A DNA stretch of 6,683 nucleotides, taken from positions 1-6,683 of the forward strand of contig JAWLDB010000153.1 in the NCBI GenBank assembly GCA_041686915.1. Direction: 5' to 3'. Below the pieces are notes generated by a model. That model was given only the letters and a program-made list of their open reading frames with translations, ran no database searches and had not been told where the DNA came from. Source of the DNA: JAWLDB01 sp041686915 (GTDB taxonomy: Bacteria; Bacillota; UBA994; UBA5500). A program made the position numbers and the translations under genes. How positions within the stretch are numbered: position 1 is the first letter of the stretch; each line of letters starts with the position of its first letter. Positions 1 through 5,707 of this stretch are shown one piece after another.

Positions 1-538
1 CCACCAACCACATGGCAGCGGCAGTCTCGGCATAACCCCTGTTAAGCCTGCGATACTCTGGCGTGACGACATCTACCGCTAAACCGGTATTGTGCTCGCT
101 CGTGCCTGGCCTGGCTACTATCGTGGCTGCTTTTGCTTCTGCATCCTCCTGCTTGTATCCGGAGTTCAGGAACTCGTGCACTTTGGCAGCATACAGGCGT
201 GACTGGGTTTCCTGGGGCCGGTAGGCCGAAACAACCAGCAATTGGATTCCAGCCTTTTCTGCGTCAGCTACCATCTCCAGATACGCATCAGCTGCCTTAC
301 CCTCCAACTTGAAGTTGCCCTGTACCGCCTTTAGTTCCGGCAACTGATCCACAGGTAGCGGGCTTTTCGCGCTGACCAGAACCAGGTAGGGGTCATTCTT
401 ATCGGGTCCTGGCGGTTCTGGCTGCGGGTCGACTGGGGTATTGGGTCCGTTAGTCGGTGCCTGACAGCCTGAGAGTAGCAAGGATGCCAAGGTCAGAGAG
501 AGGAGCAACAACAGTAGGGGCCTAATGCTTCGCTTCAT
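1..538 (-). CDS. VanY-type D-alanyl-D-alanine carboxypeptidase lipoprotein (peptidase M15B), C-terminus cut by window edge
   Basis: Hand translation of the minus strand from ATG 538 gives 179 codons with no stop before the left edge. Residues 1-25 form a lipoprotein signal: MKRSIR, a Leu-rich core, then the lipobox LSGC with Cys25 as the lipidation site. A Pro-rich linker (about 27-50) follows, then a VanY/DacB-like domain. The family signatures SAYRP (104-108) with Gln112, and SEHNTGLAVD (147-156), are present. His149 and Asp156 are the expected zinc ligands; the third ligand and the catalytic Glu would lie beyond the edge. Family members are zinc peptidases that cut the terminal D-Ala from peptidoglycan stem peptides outside the membrane. 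The start is supported by AAGGTGG about 11 nt upstream (slightly long spacing) and by the signal peptide beginning there. It lies 170 bp downstream of the acyltransferase gene on the same strand. Whether it confers glycopeptide resistance or only trims the wall cannot be told. Confidence 0.87.
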   Translation of the reverse strand, partial: MKRSIRPLLLLLLSLTLASLLLSGCQAPTNGPNTPVDPQPEPPGPDKNDPYLVLVSAKSPLPVDQLPELKAVQGNFKLEGKAADAYLEMVADAEKAGIQLLVVSAYRPQETQSRLYAAKVHEFLNSGYKQEDAEAKAATIVARPGTSEHNTGLAVDVVTPEYRRLNRGYAETAAAMWLV

Positions 539-591
539 CCGGATGATAACCACCTTTAATCTCTATCTGGACAAGAGCACGGTTCCGTTGG

Positions 592-647
592 AGCGGTCAT
601 TCCCTTGGAAAGGCTCTCTTCTCTAGTCTAGCAGAGAATCGACCGCT
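592..647 (-). promoter_or_regulatory. Possible folded leader RNA upstream of the carboxypeptidase gene
   Basis: Read on the minus strand, AGCGGTC (647-641) and GACCGCT (598-592) are perfect 7-nt complements closing a 56-nt element. Inside are a 6-bp helix TTCTCT/AGAGAA with an 8-nt loop and a 4-bp helix CCTT/AAGG with a 3-nt loop, together a three-way junction. An alternative pairing extends the outer stem (ATTC with GAAT) and would compete with the first inner helix. It ends about 53 nt before the ATG at 538. It resembles no riboswitch family I recognise, and repeats of this size can arise by chance. The rest of the 539-708 gap holds a weak 4-bp hairpin (663-676) just past the acyltransferase stop and no convincing promoter. 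Confidence 0.3.
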
Positions 648-708
648 ACTGAATAGCCAAAGGGCGTATTTGCGCCATCAAATGCTGCGTGTTGTCCGCT
701 TAATTCAT

Positions 709-2016
709 TTAGAGCCTGTTGAGTTGATCTGCCATTAAGTCCAGGAACCGCTCAACGTCGCTCTCGGCAACGTCGGATGCAAAGTAGCTCATAACGAGGG
801 TTAATACATGGTTGTAAGTGCTGGCACCTAGCATGCATCCCGGCGCAAACATGGCTGGGGTGATGATGTACGCATCCTGAACACAGTGCTTTCCTAAGGT
901 CATCTGCTGGATGATGCCTATGTTAGAGAGTAACGGGTCTGAGCACGCGGTAGTCATTGCTTGTTGGTAAGCGCCCTCAAACCAGTCTTTTGCCCCGGTG
1001 AAACCCATCATTCCTAACAGCTCAAAGATGATGGCCACCGGTAACTCAGCTTGATCTTGCTTATAATTGGCCATCATTTGCTTGACTCGCTGCAACGTAC
1101 TGGAGAAGCCCTCGTCGCGCACCATGGTGAGTTGCGCAGAAAACGAGGAGGATAGATTAGCAACAGCTGCCCGGTGCGTTTCCGGGAGATAGCGGCGCAA
1201 ATCAGCTGAAACCAGCAGTGGCTTTGCCTCCCGCTCGGGTGCATTGGTGAGTGTGAAGAATGCCCTGTACCAAGCCGTGATTAGCAGATCGTTGATGGTA
1301 GCTCCGCGCTGTTTCGCGTAATGTGCCATAGCCATTAACTGCTCTGCCGAGAACCTGCGCGAGCTATGGGTTACCACTTGGTTCTGATGGCTGTGGCACG
1401 GGAAGCCCCAGCTGGGTGCTGGGGCGGTCCTGCTTGGGTCCCAGGCTTGCCGCGGGTCACTGATGCCAAGACTCTGAAAGTAGGCATTACAGTCGCGAAC
1501 AGGTAGAAGAGAACGCTTTGGATAGTCCTGGGCAGCGATTAGATGGTTGTACACCTTTGCCAGGAGATATGTGTACTCTTTAAGACCACCGCCATCGGCA
1601 CAGGTATGGTCCAATTTTATGCATATCACATCTCTGGTTGCTGAGCGGAACACGCGTGTTTGCACCAATAGATCCTCACGGGCATCACTGGCTTGGGCAA
1701 CGAACTTGCGCAGCTCTTCATCAGTGTACTCTGTCATAATGACAGGACACAACTCCAGGCTATCCAGGTCGCTCCGCCGCTGGAAATAGGCGGTATGCTC
1801 ATGTTCGACGAACCTGCAGCCGAGCACCGGCTCGAGATCCATCGTTACCCGGATTGCCCTAGCCAATACTTCCTGATTGATCTGGCCCTCAATATGCAGC
1901 ACCATATGTATCTGGTGGTTGGATGCAGCATATACCGCCAGGTAGTTGAACAGATCCTGACCTGTTACCGGTATGGTGGCAGGAATAGTTGGGTTTTGTT
2001 CTATTGCCATACTCAT
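709..2016 (-). CDS. Stand-alone condensation/CAT-fold acyltransferase (HxxxDG family)
   Basis: This 435-residue protein has the layout of one condensation-type unit of the chloramphenicol-acetyltransferase-like fold, the superfamily of NRPS condensation domains, PapA5-like acyltransferases and alcohol acyltransferases. The catalytic motif is DHTCADG, with His137, Asp141 and Gly142; the first His of the classic HHxxxDG is Asp136. Supporting landmarks are SADLRRYLP (270-278), LSSSF (288-292) and SNIG (364-367), and a C-terminal LTLVMSYF segment (405-412). No carrier-protein, adenylation or membrane domain is attached and there is no signal peptide, so it is probably cytoplasmic and moves an acyl group from CoA or a carrier to an alcohol or amine. 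Substrates cannot be predicted. The start at 2016 has GAAGG 9 nt upstream; a second ATG at 2010 is possible. It sits 86 bp after the regulator gene, probably in one transcript. Confidence 0.82.
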   Translation of the reverse strand: MSMAIEQNPTIPATIPVTGQDLFNYLAVYAASNHQIHMVLHIEGQINQEVLARAIRVTMDLEPVLGCRFVEHEHTAYFQRRSDLDSLELCPVIMTEYTDEELRKFVAQASDAREDLLVQTRVFRSATRDVICIKLDHTCADGGGLKEYTYLLAKVYNHLIAAQDYPKRSLLPVRDCNAYFQSLGISDPRQAWDPSRTAPAPSWGFPCHSHQNQVVTHSSRRFSAEQLMAMAHYAKQRGATINDLLITAWYRAFFTLTNAPEREAKPLLVSADLRRYLPETHRAAVANLSSSFSAQLTMVRDEGFSSTLQRVKQMMANYKQDQAELPVAIIFELLGMMGFTGAKDWFEGAYQQAMTTACSDPLLSNIGIIQQMTLGKHCVQDAYIITPAMFAPGCMLGASTYNHVLTLVMSYFASDVAESDVERFLDLMADQLNRL

Positions 2017-2046
2017 CGATATCGGCCTTCTTTCTTAGTAGTGCTA

Positions 2047-2079
2047 GCGGAACACTGGCGCATTATGGCAGTGCTCCGC
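2047..2079 (-). repeat. Intergenic 11-bp-stem hairpin between regulator and acyltransferase genes
   Basis: The arms GCGGAACACTG (2047-2057) and CAGTGCTCCGC (2069-2079) are complementary at 10 of 11 positions, with an 11-nt loop. On the minus-strand transcript the odd pair is G-U, so all 11 positions can pair. No T-run follows, so a simple Rho-independent terminator is unlikely. The acyltransferase Shine-Dalgarno (2026-2030) lies outside it. It could be an mRNA processing or stability element that sets relative expression of the two genes, an attenuator, or a DNA operator. The structure is seen directly; the role is inferred. Confidence 0.6.
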
Positions 2080-2102
2080 CGCCCGATTAAAACAGCAACC
2101 GC

Positions 2103-2864
2103 CTAGAGCTTTATCCAGTAAGCACTACCGTCGGCGGTACGGTCCATCATGCCATACTCGATCATGCATCGGCGCAGTAACACATAGTCCTCGTAGGATT
2201 GCTTGAGGATTTCGTTTACCTGTTTTTCGGTGTAAGTGCGGTTAGGCTCAAAAGCCTTGATCAAATGCAGCAGGATAGCTACTCGCCGTTTCTCCTTCAG
2301 CGGGAATGATTTCAGTGGGCCGTTCAACCCTTCGGGGAAGTAGGCTGACAGAATTGCCTGGCTCTCGGCTTCCGTAATGGCAAAGCGTGCATCAACCTGA
2401 ATTGTGTTACGGGGGATCTCCACGAAGGCTTGCTTCTTCGGTACGTGCTCTCCCAGGATTTCCATCATTGCCAGAAACAGCTTGGCCTGTTTCTGCTTCT
2501 CTCGCAGACTGAAACGATGATTGCGCACTGTGGACGTGGCCGTACCGAGCGCCTTGGCCACGTCTGCATCACTTTGGCCTTCATAGAAGAGGTTGAGGAT
2601 CTCTTTCTGATGATCCGTTAGACCGGTCAGTTTCTTGTCCAACTCAAGCAGGAAATGGAAGGGTGATTTGTGGGATTCCGAGATGTGCAGCACAACATAC
2701 TTGCGTGCTTCATACAGTTGTCCGCCACTGGGGTAAATAACGCCATTCTGAAAGGTCCTGCCACAGATCAGGCAGACATATTCGTCGCTATCATGTTGAT
2801 ACGCGTATCCTTGTTTGATGTCGTCGAGCGAAGCCTGCCAGAACAGATCGGATAAGTTGCTCAT
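2103..2864 (-). CDS. Transcription regulator: C2H2-like zinc site, LuxR-type HTH, DUF2087
   Basis: The protein is 253 residues from the preferred start MSNLSDL. Residues 31-65 carry C-x2-C-x25-H-x4-H (Cys31, Cys34, His60, His65), a plausible zinc-binding module. Residues about 79-127 form a LuxR/sigma-region-4-type helix-turn-helix, with LTDHQKEILNLFYEG leading into DADVAKALGTATSTVRNH. Residues about 175-253 match DUF2087: FPLKEKRR, then YTEKQVNEIL, then YVLLRRCMIEYGMMDR and a closing YW. DUF2087 proteins are commonly fused to or encoded beside DNA-binding domains and are thought to be regulators; their ligand is not known to me. A longer in-frame start at 2900 exists, but that ATG overlaps the predicted transcription start and has no ribosome site, whereas the ATG at 2864 has AAGGAG 9 nt upstream. 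It is the first gene after a strong promoter and probably controls the acyltransferase downstream and itself. Confidence 0.85.
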   Translation of the reverse strand: MSNLSDLFWQASLDDIKQGYAYQHDSDEYVCLICGRTFQNGVIYPSGGQLYEARKYVVLHISESHKSPFHFLLELDKKLTGLTDHQKEILNLFYEGQSDADVAKALGTATSTVRNHRFSLREKQKQAKLFLAMMEILGEHVPKKQAFVEIPRNTIQVDARFAITEAESQAILSAYFPEGLNGPLKSFPLKEKRRVAILLHLIKAFEPNRTYTEKQVNEILKQSYEDYVLLRRCMIEYGMMDRTADGSAYWIKL

Positions 2865-2873
2865 TAGTAAACA

Positions 2874-2879
2874 CTCCTT
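2874..2879 (-). promoter_or_regulatory. Shine-Dalgarno AAGGAG that fixes the regulator start at 2864
   Basis: AAGGAG on the minus strand lies 9 nt before the ATG at 2864. The upstream in-frame ATG at 2900 falls at the predicted transcription start, so its 12-residue extension is unlikely to be translated. Confidence 0.75.
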
Positions 2880-2884
2880 GGTTT

Positions 2885-2957
2885 CATCTACTCGGTACAT
2901 AGATATAATACTGCCTTATCTATTCCAAGTCAAGGCAAATAGTCAATGCATCTACTC
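2885..2957. repeat. 9-bp direct repeat CATCTACTC flanking the regulator promoter
   Basis: Exact copies lie at 2885-2893 (just past the predicted transcription start) and 2949-2957 (upstream of the -35). They are 64 bp apart, close to six helical turns, so a protein bound to both could face the same side of the DNA. They are candidate operator half-sites, possibly for autoregulation. The repeat is seen directly; binding is inferred. Confidence 0.4.
2905..2933 (-). promoter_or_regulatory. Sigma70/sigmaA-type promoter of the regulator gene
   Basis: The minus strand reads TTGACT (-35, 2933-2928), exactly 17 nt of spacer, then TATTAT (-10, 2910-2905). Each hexamer differs from consensus by one base. 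The predicted start near 2898 gives a leader of about 34 nt before the ATG at 2864. This is the best promoter in the window. Confidence 0.78.
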
Positions 2958-2962
2958 AACTA

Positions 2963-2987
2963 ATAGACACCGCCACAGTGTGTCTAT
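2963..2987. repeat. Perfect 8-bp inverted repeat upstream of the regulator promoter
   Basis: ATAGACAC (2963-2970) and GTGTCTAT (2980-2987) are exact inverted copies with a 9-bp spacer. The centre lies roughly 77 bp upstream of the predicted transcription start, a typical place for an activator site or a remote operator. No gene lies over it. The binding protein is unknown; the adjacent regulator is one candidate. Confidence 0.5.
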
Positions 2988-3010
2988 CTCAAGGAGCAAT
3001 TCATGTGAAA

Positions 3011-3031
3011 AGCCAGGCGGTCAGCCTGGCT
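3011..3031 (-). terminator. Hairpin terminator after the MurF-like gene
   Basis: AGCCAGGC (3011-3018) and GCCTGGCT (3024-3031) form a perfect 8-bp GC-rich stem with a 5-nt loop, starting 7 nt past the ligase stop codon. On the minus strand the stem ends in TTTTC, a short U-tract. It separates ligase transcription from the regulator promoter. Confidence 0.65.
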
Positions 3032-3038
3032 ATCTGCT

Positions 3039-4450
3039 TCACCTGCGCTTCTTGCGTCTGCTTTTTCGGCTAATTTTTAGTCTACGCAATAGCAGGCGCC
3101 GAAACTGATGGAACAGAGCATAGTCATTGCTCTTTAGCCAGACTAGGCTGCGACTGCGCAAGCCTTGACTATGCGCCCTGGTCAGTAGAGTATTCACGGC
3201 TTCCCGCTCATCCTTGGCCCAAAGGTACCTTTCACTTTCCGGCAGCGCATCAAATACAGGCTTGATACGGTTACCCAGGAATACAACTCCAGTCAAGTCA
3301 GCTTGCTGCAACCGTTTAGCCAGTTCTCGCGAATACTCCCCCGTATAAGCACCCAACGGTTGCATGTCTCCGAGGATCAGCCATTTGTTGTTGCTCTTGA
3401 TGCTATCCAAGGTATCGAGTACACCGTTTACAGAGACAGGATTGCTGTTATATCCGTCATCAACCACCCAGGTCCGACCCACGCGATGAACAGATCCGTG
3501 TTGACGTTGTGGTTGGTAGTCTCGGAAACGAAGAGCGATTTCCTGTAATTCCAGTCCCGCCCAGAGTGCCACCACGGTTGCTGCTAATGCGTTATAGACG
3601 TGGTAGGTGCCAATCAACGGAAGGAAGCAAGCTGCTCTGCGCTTCTGGTAGTGCAGGTGGAACAGGATGCCGCGCATTGTCTGCCTAATGTTGAAGCAGT
3701 AACATCATTGCGTTTATTCAGGCCGAAGAAGATGACACGCTCCTTGGTCAGGCTAGCCATCTTCCGGCATTGCTCATTGTCACCGTTTAACACAGCCAGG
3801 CCACCTGGTAGAAGCGCTTTCACGGCTTCTGCCTTTTCGGCAGCTATCGCTTGCACACTTCCTAGATAAGCCAGGTGGCTCATGCCAACAGTAGTGATTA
3901 CAGCTACTTGCGGCTTAGCCAGTTCAGCGCGTGGCCTGATGCTGTCCCTGCGTTCATACGCCATTCCGATCTCAATCACCCAGTAGGGCGCTTTCGGATC
4001 CAGGCGTGTAATTACCACCGGAACGCTGTGGAAGCCGTTCCAGTTGCCTGGGGTTTTCGCTGTCGTGGGATAGCGTTGTCTGAGTAAATGGGTGATCATA
4101 TCTTTGGTGTTTGTCTTACCAGACGAGCCGGTAACGATGATACGGGTAGCTCGTGACCTATCTCTAAACAGGGCCGCAAGGTCAAGCAAAGCCTGGGATG
4201 TATCGCTAACAGTCACCCAGCTGACCTGGTGGTACCCTTGCAAACTATCAGGTCTTGGACCTGTTCCCACGAAGATGCGACATCCCCCGCGCAGGGCTTG
4301 GCTTAGCGACGTTTCGTCGGCAGGGTCTGGAACAAAATAGATAGTGCTGCGCTGCGCTTGACCGCCAATCCGGGTGACATTGCTAAAGCGGCGATTTACA
4401 GGGCCGTCTATTTGGCCCCGATCGTATACAGATGAAAGCCTAAACACCAT
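3039..4450 (-). pseudogene. MurF-like Mur ligase (UDP-MurNAc-tripeptide:D-Ala-D-Ala ligase family), interrupted by a one-base frameshift
   Basis: Two overlapping minus-strand frames (4450-3614 and 3677-3039) make one Mur ligase of about 470 residues if joined after Gln258, near the family's usual 450. The first frame has a weak N-terminal domain, then the ATP loop GSSGKTNTK (108-116, Lys112), TPGNWNG (133-139), VIEIGM (158-163), SHL with His192, and AEKAEA with Lys206 at the likely carbamylated position. The second frame begins in the central domain with GTYHVYNALAA (23-33) and carries the C-terminal DDGYNSNP (73-80) and LGDMQPLG (102-109). MurF adds D-Ala-D-Ala to the cytoplasmic UDP-MurNAc precursor. 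Oddities: the DGH-type substrate motif is not evident, the closing KGSR is replaced by KSND, and the protein ends in a very basic tail (RRLKISRKSRRKKRR). AGGAAG lies 7 nt before the ATG. No other mur gene is nearby. The frameshift may be real decay or a sequencing/assembly error. Confidence 0.82.
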
Positions 4451-4615
4451 CTAATACTTCCTTTCTCTTTTGCTGCGATCAGAATGCGAGTTTTGTAGGT
4501 GTGGGGGCCAAAAATCGCGAAGTGAGTGCTATAGAACATGGCTAGTTTATATATATGTAAGTGATAGACTCTTTGATAGCGTATTAGCCTAAATCGAGCT
4601 TAGGACTGAGGCAAC

Positions 4616-4645
4616 TCGACTTTGTACTCGAAGATTACCTATCAT
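4616..4645 (+). promoter_or_regulatory. Possible promoter of the GNAT gene
   Basis: TCGACT (4616-4621), an 18-nt spacer and TATCAT (4640-4645) are a moderate sigma70 match, placing a start near 4652 and a leader of about 57 nt. The rest of the 258-bp divergent region (4451-4708) is AT-rich, with a TA run at 4548-4555 and the 5-bp inverted repeat CCTAA/TTAGG near 4588-4604. I found no convincing promoter for the leftward ligase gene. Confidence 0.33.
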
Positions 4646-4708
4646 CAGTAGCTCAGCTGGAATAGAATAGGCTTGTAAAAAAGTAGAAAGGTAAGGAGAG
4701 GTGGGAAG

Positions 4709-5557
4709 ATGATCAGGTCATTCAGGGAAAGCGACTGTGAAGTTTTAATTCCTCTGGTGCAGGCGGACAAACATATGCAGCCGGATGAGATCAGGGAGAG
4801 ACTGGCGAGCAATACATCCTGGGTGTATGACGATGGCATGGTCAGAGGTTGTGCCGTTTTAACCAGCACTCGTGAGACCTTTAGGGGTAAGCAGGTGAGC
4901 GTTTGGCTATACACTGCTCCGGAGGAGAGGGGTAAGGGAACTGGTCGCGCTCTATGGGATGTGGTCGCTGAGCATCTTGCTGGTCTGGATGTAGATACCG
5001 TGGGAACGGGCTATCGCTCGGATAAGGGAGACGCACCTGGGTTCTTCGCCCGCCGCGGGTTCACATACTGGTTCTCATCTCACCTGATGGGTTACGATGG
5101 CCCCAACCTGCCAGGGATTGGTCTCGATGTCATTCCTTATTGCGAGGATTTGTTTGATGACTATGTGAGGCTTACCAACGAAGGTTTTCTGGAACTGAGG
5201 CAGGTCAACGACATCCACCCTTATGAATGTTACCCCGCGGGATTTGATGCAGCGGCCGAACGCAAGGAGCTGCAGGGCTCGGCCGATAGCATCTACTTTT
5301 TCCAGCACAACGGTGACATAGTGGGTATGGTCACACTAGGGTCAAACTATATCGATAATCTGGTGGTGGACAAACGTCATCAGCGCAAAGGGTATGGTAG
5401 GCAAATAATGCAGTTCTCTATCAACAGGTTGCGAGAGCGCGGGGTGCAAAGGGTAGTGCTGGGCGTTGTCGACACTAACACGGAAGCGCGACGCTTATAT
5501 GAGTCGATGGACTTCACTCTGGTGGAAACTCACACGTTTGCGCGGAAGCATTCGTAG
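4709..5557 (+). CDS. Tandem two-domain GNAT N-acetyltransferase
   Basis: This 282-residue protein appears to hold two GNAT domains. In the first (about 1-125) the acetyl-CoA loop is RGKGTG (74-79), after the strand VSVWLYTAP, with a FFARRGF segment (112-118) near its end. In the second (about 138-280) the strand YIDNLVVDKRHQ leads to QRKGYG (225-230), followed by NTEARRLYESMDF (257-269), the usual end of the fold with Met in place of Gly. Both loops keep the R/Q-x-x-G-x-G pattern, so both could bind acetyl-CoA. Such proteins transfer acetyl groups to amines of small molecules, peptides or proteins; the substrate here cannot be read. The start is firm: a purine-rich GGAGAGGTGGG lies just upstream of the ATG. 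It is divergent from the ligase gene and is followed on the same strand by the kinase-like gene after 150 bp. No signal peptide is seen. Confidence 0.85.
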   Translation: MIRSFRESDCEVLIPLVQADKHMQPDEIRERLASNTSWVYDDGMVRGCAVLTSTRETFRGKQVSVWLYTAPEERGKGTGRALWDVVAEHLAGLDVDTVGTGYRSDKGDAPGFFARRGFTYWFSSHLMGYDGPNLPGIGLDVIPYCEDLFDDYVRLTNEGFLELRQVNDIHPYECYPAGFDAAAERKELQGSADSIYFFQHNGDIVGMVTLGSNYIDNLVVDKRHQRKGYGRQIMQFSINRLRERGVQRVVLGVVDTNTEARRLYESMDFTLVETHTFARKHS

Positions 5558-5622
5558 CGGAAAATGCAGGATTATGCCAACACGATAGCGAAAATGGTTT
5601 AATTACTTGGGCGTCTTGCGCA

Positions 5623-5650
5623 TTGTTTTCCAGTGTGTACTGGGTAAACT
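5623..5650 (+). promoter_or_regulatory. Possible promoter with a palindrome in its spacer, upstream of the kinase-like gene
   Basis: TTGTTT (5623-5628), a 16-nt spacer and TAAACT (5645-5650) form a weak sigma70-like promoter. The spacer contains the inverted repeat CCAGT-GTGT-ACTGG (5630-5643), a plausible repressor site. A second small hairpin, ACGGT-GAAGGA-ACCGT followed by TTT (5677-5695), lies just before the ribosome site. Both are short and could be chance. Confidence 0.28.
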
Positions 5651-5707
5651 ATGCAGCGAGGTATTCAAGAGCAAATACGGTGAAGGAACCGTTTTGTGGA
5701 GGTATAT

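Noticed and set aside
1547..2106. Plus-strand open frames opposite the acyltransferase gene
   Set aside because: They have no ribosome site or recognisable domain and lie opposite a well-supported gene, so they are shadows of its codon use.
2865..2900. Twelve-residue N-terminal extension of the regulator from the ATG at 2900
   Set aside because: That ATG overlaps the predicted transcription start and lacks a ribosome site, while the ATG at 2864 has AAGGAG at proper spacing.
3670..3685. Programmed -1 ribosomal frameshift joining the two Mur ligase frames
   Set aside because: There is no slippery heptamer of X-XXY-YYZ type and no obvious downstream stimulatory hairpin; CAATGC is a poor slip site. 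A one-base deletion or sequencing slip is simpler.
3303..4340. Plus-strand open frames opposite the Mur ligase
   Set aside because: The minus strand carries clear Mur ligase motifs throughout, and the plus-strand products show no family features.
4649..4660. TAGCTCAGCTGG, a match to the tRNA D-arm/A-box pattern
   Set aside because: The following bases do not close a D stem or anticodon stem, there is no T-arm GGTTC-type sequence, and no matching acceptor 3' strand exists. At most it is a decayed fragment, and chance is simpler.
4645..4914. Minus-strand 89-residue open frame with a hydrophobic C-terminus over the GNAT start
   Set aside because: It lies opposite a well-supported start and ribosome site and has no ribosome site of its own; the hydrophobic end comes from the AT-rich intergenic sequence.
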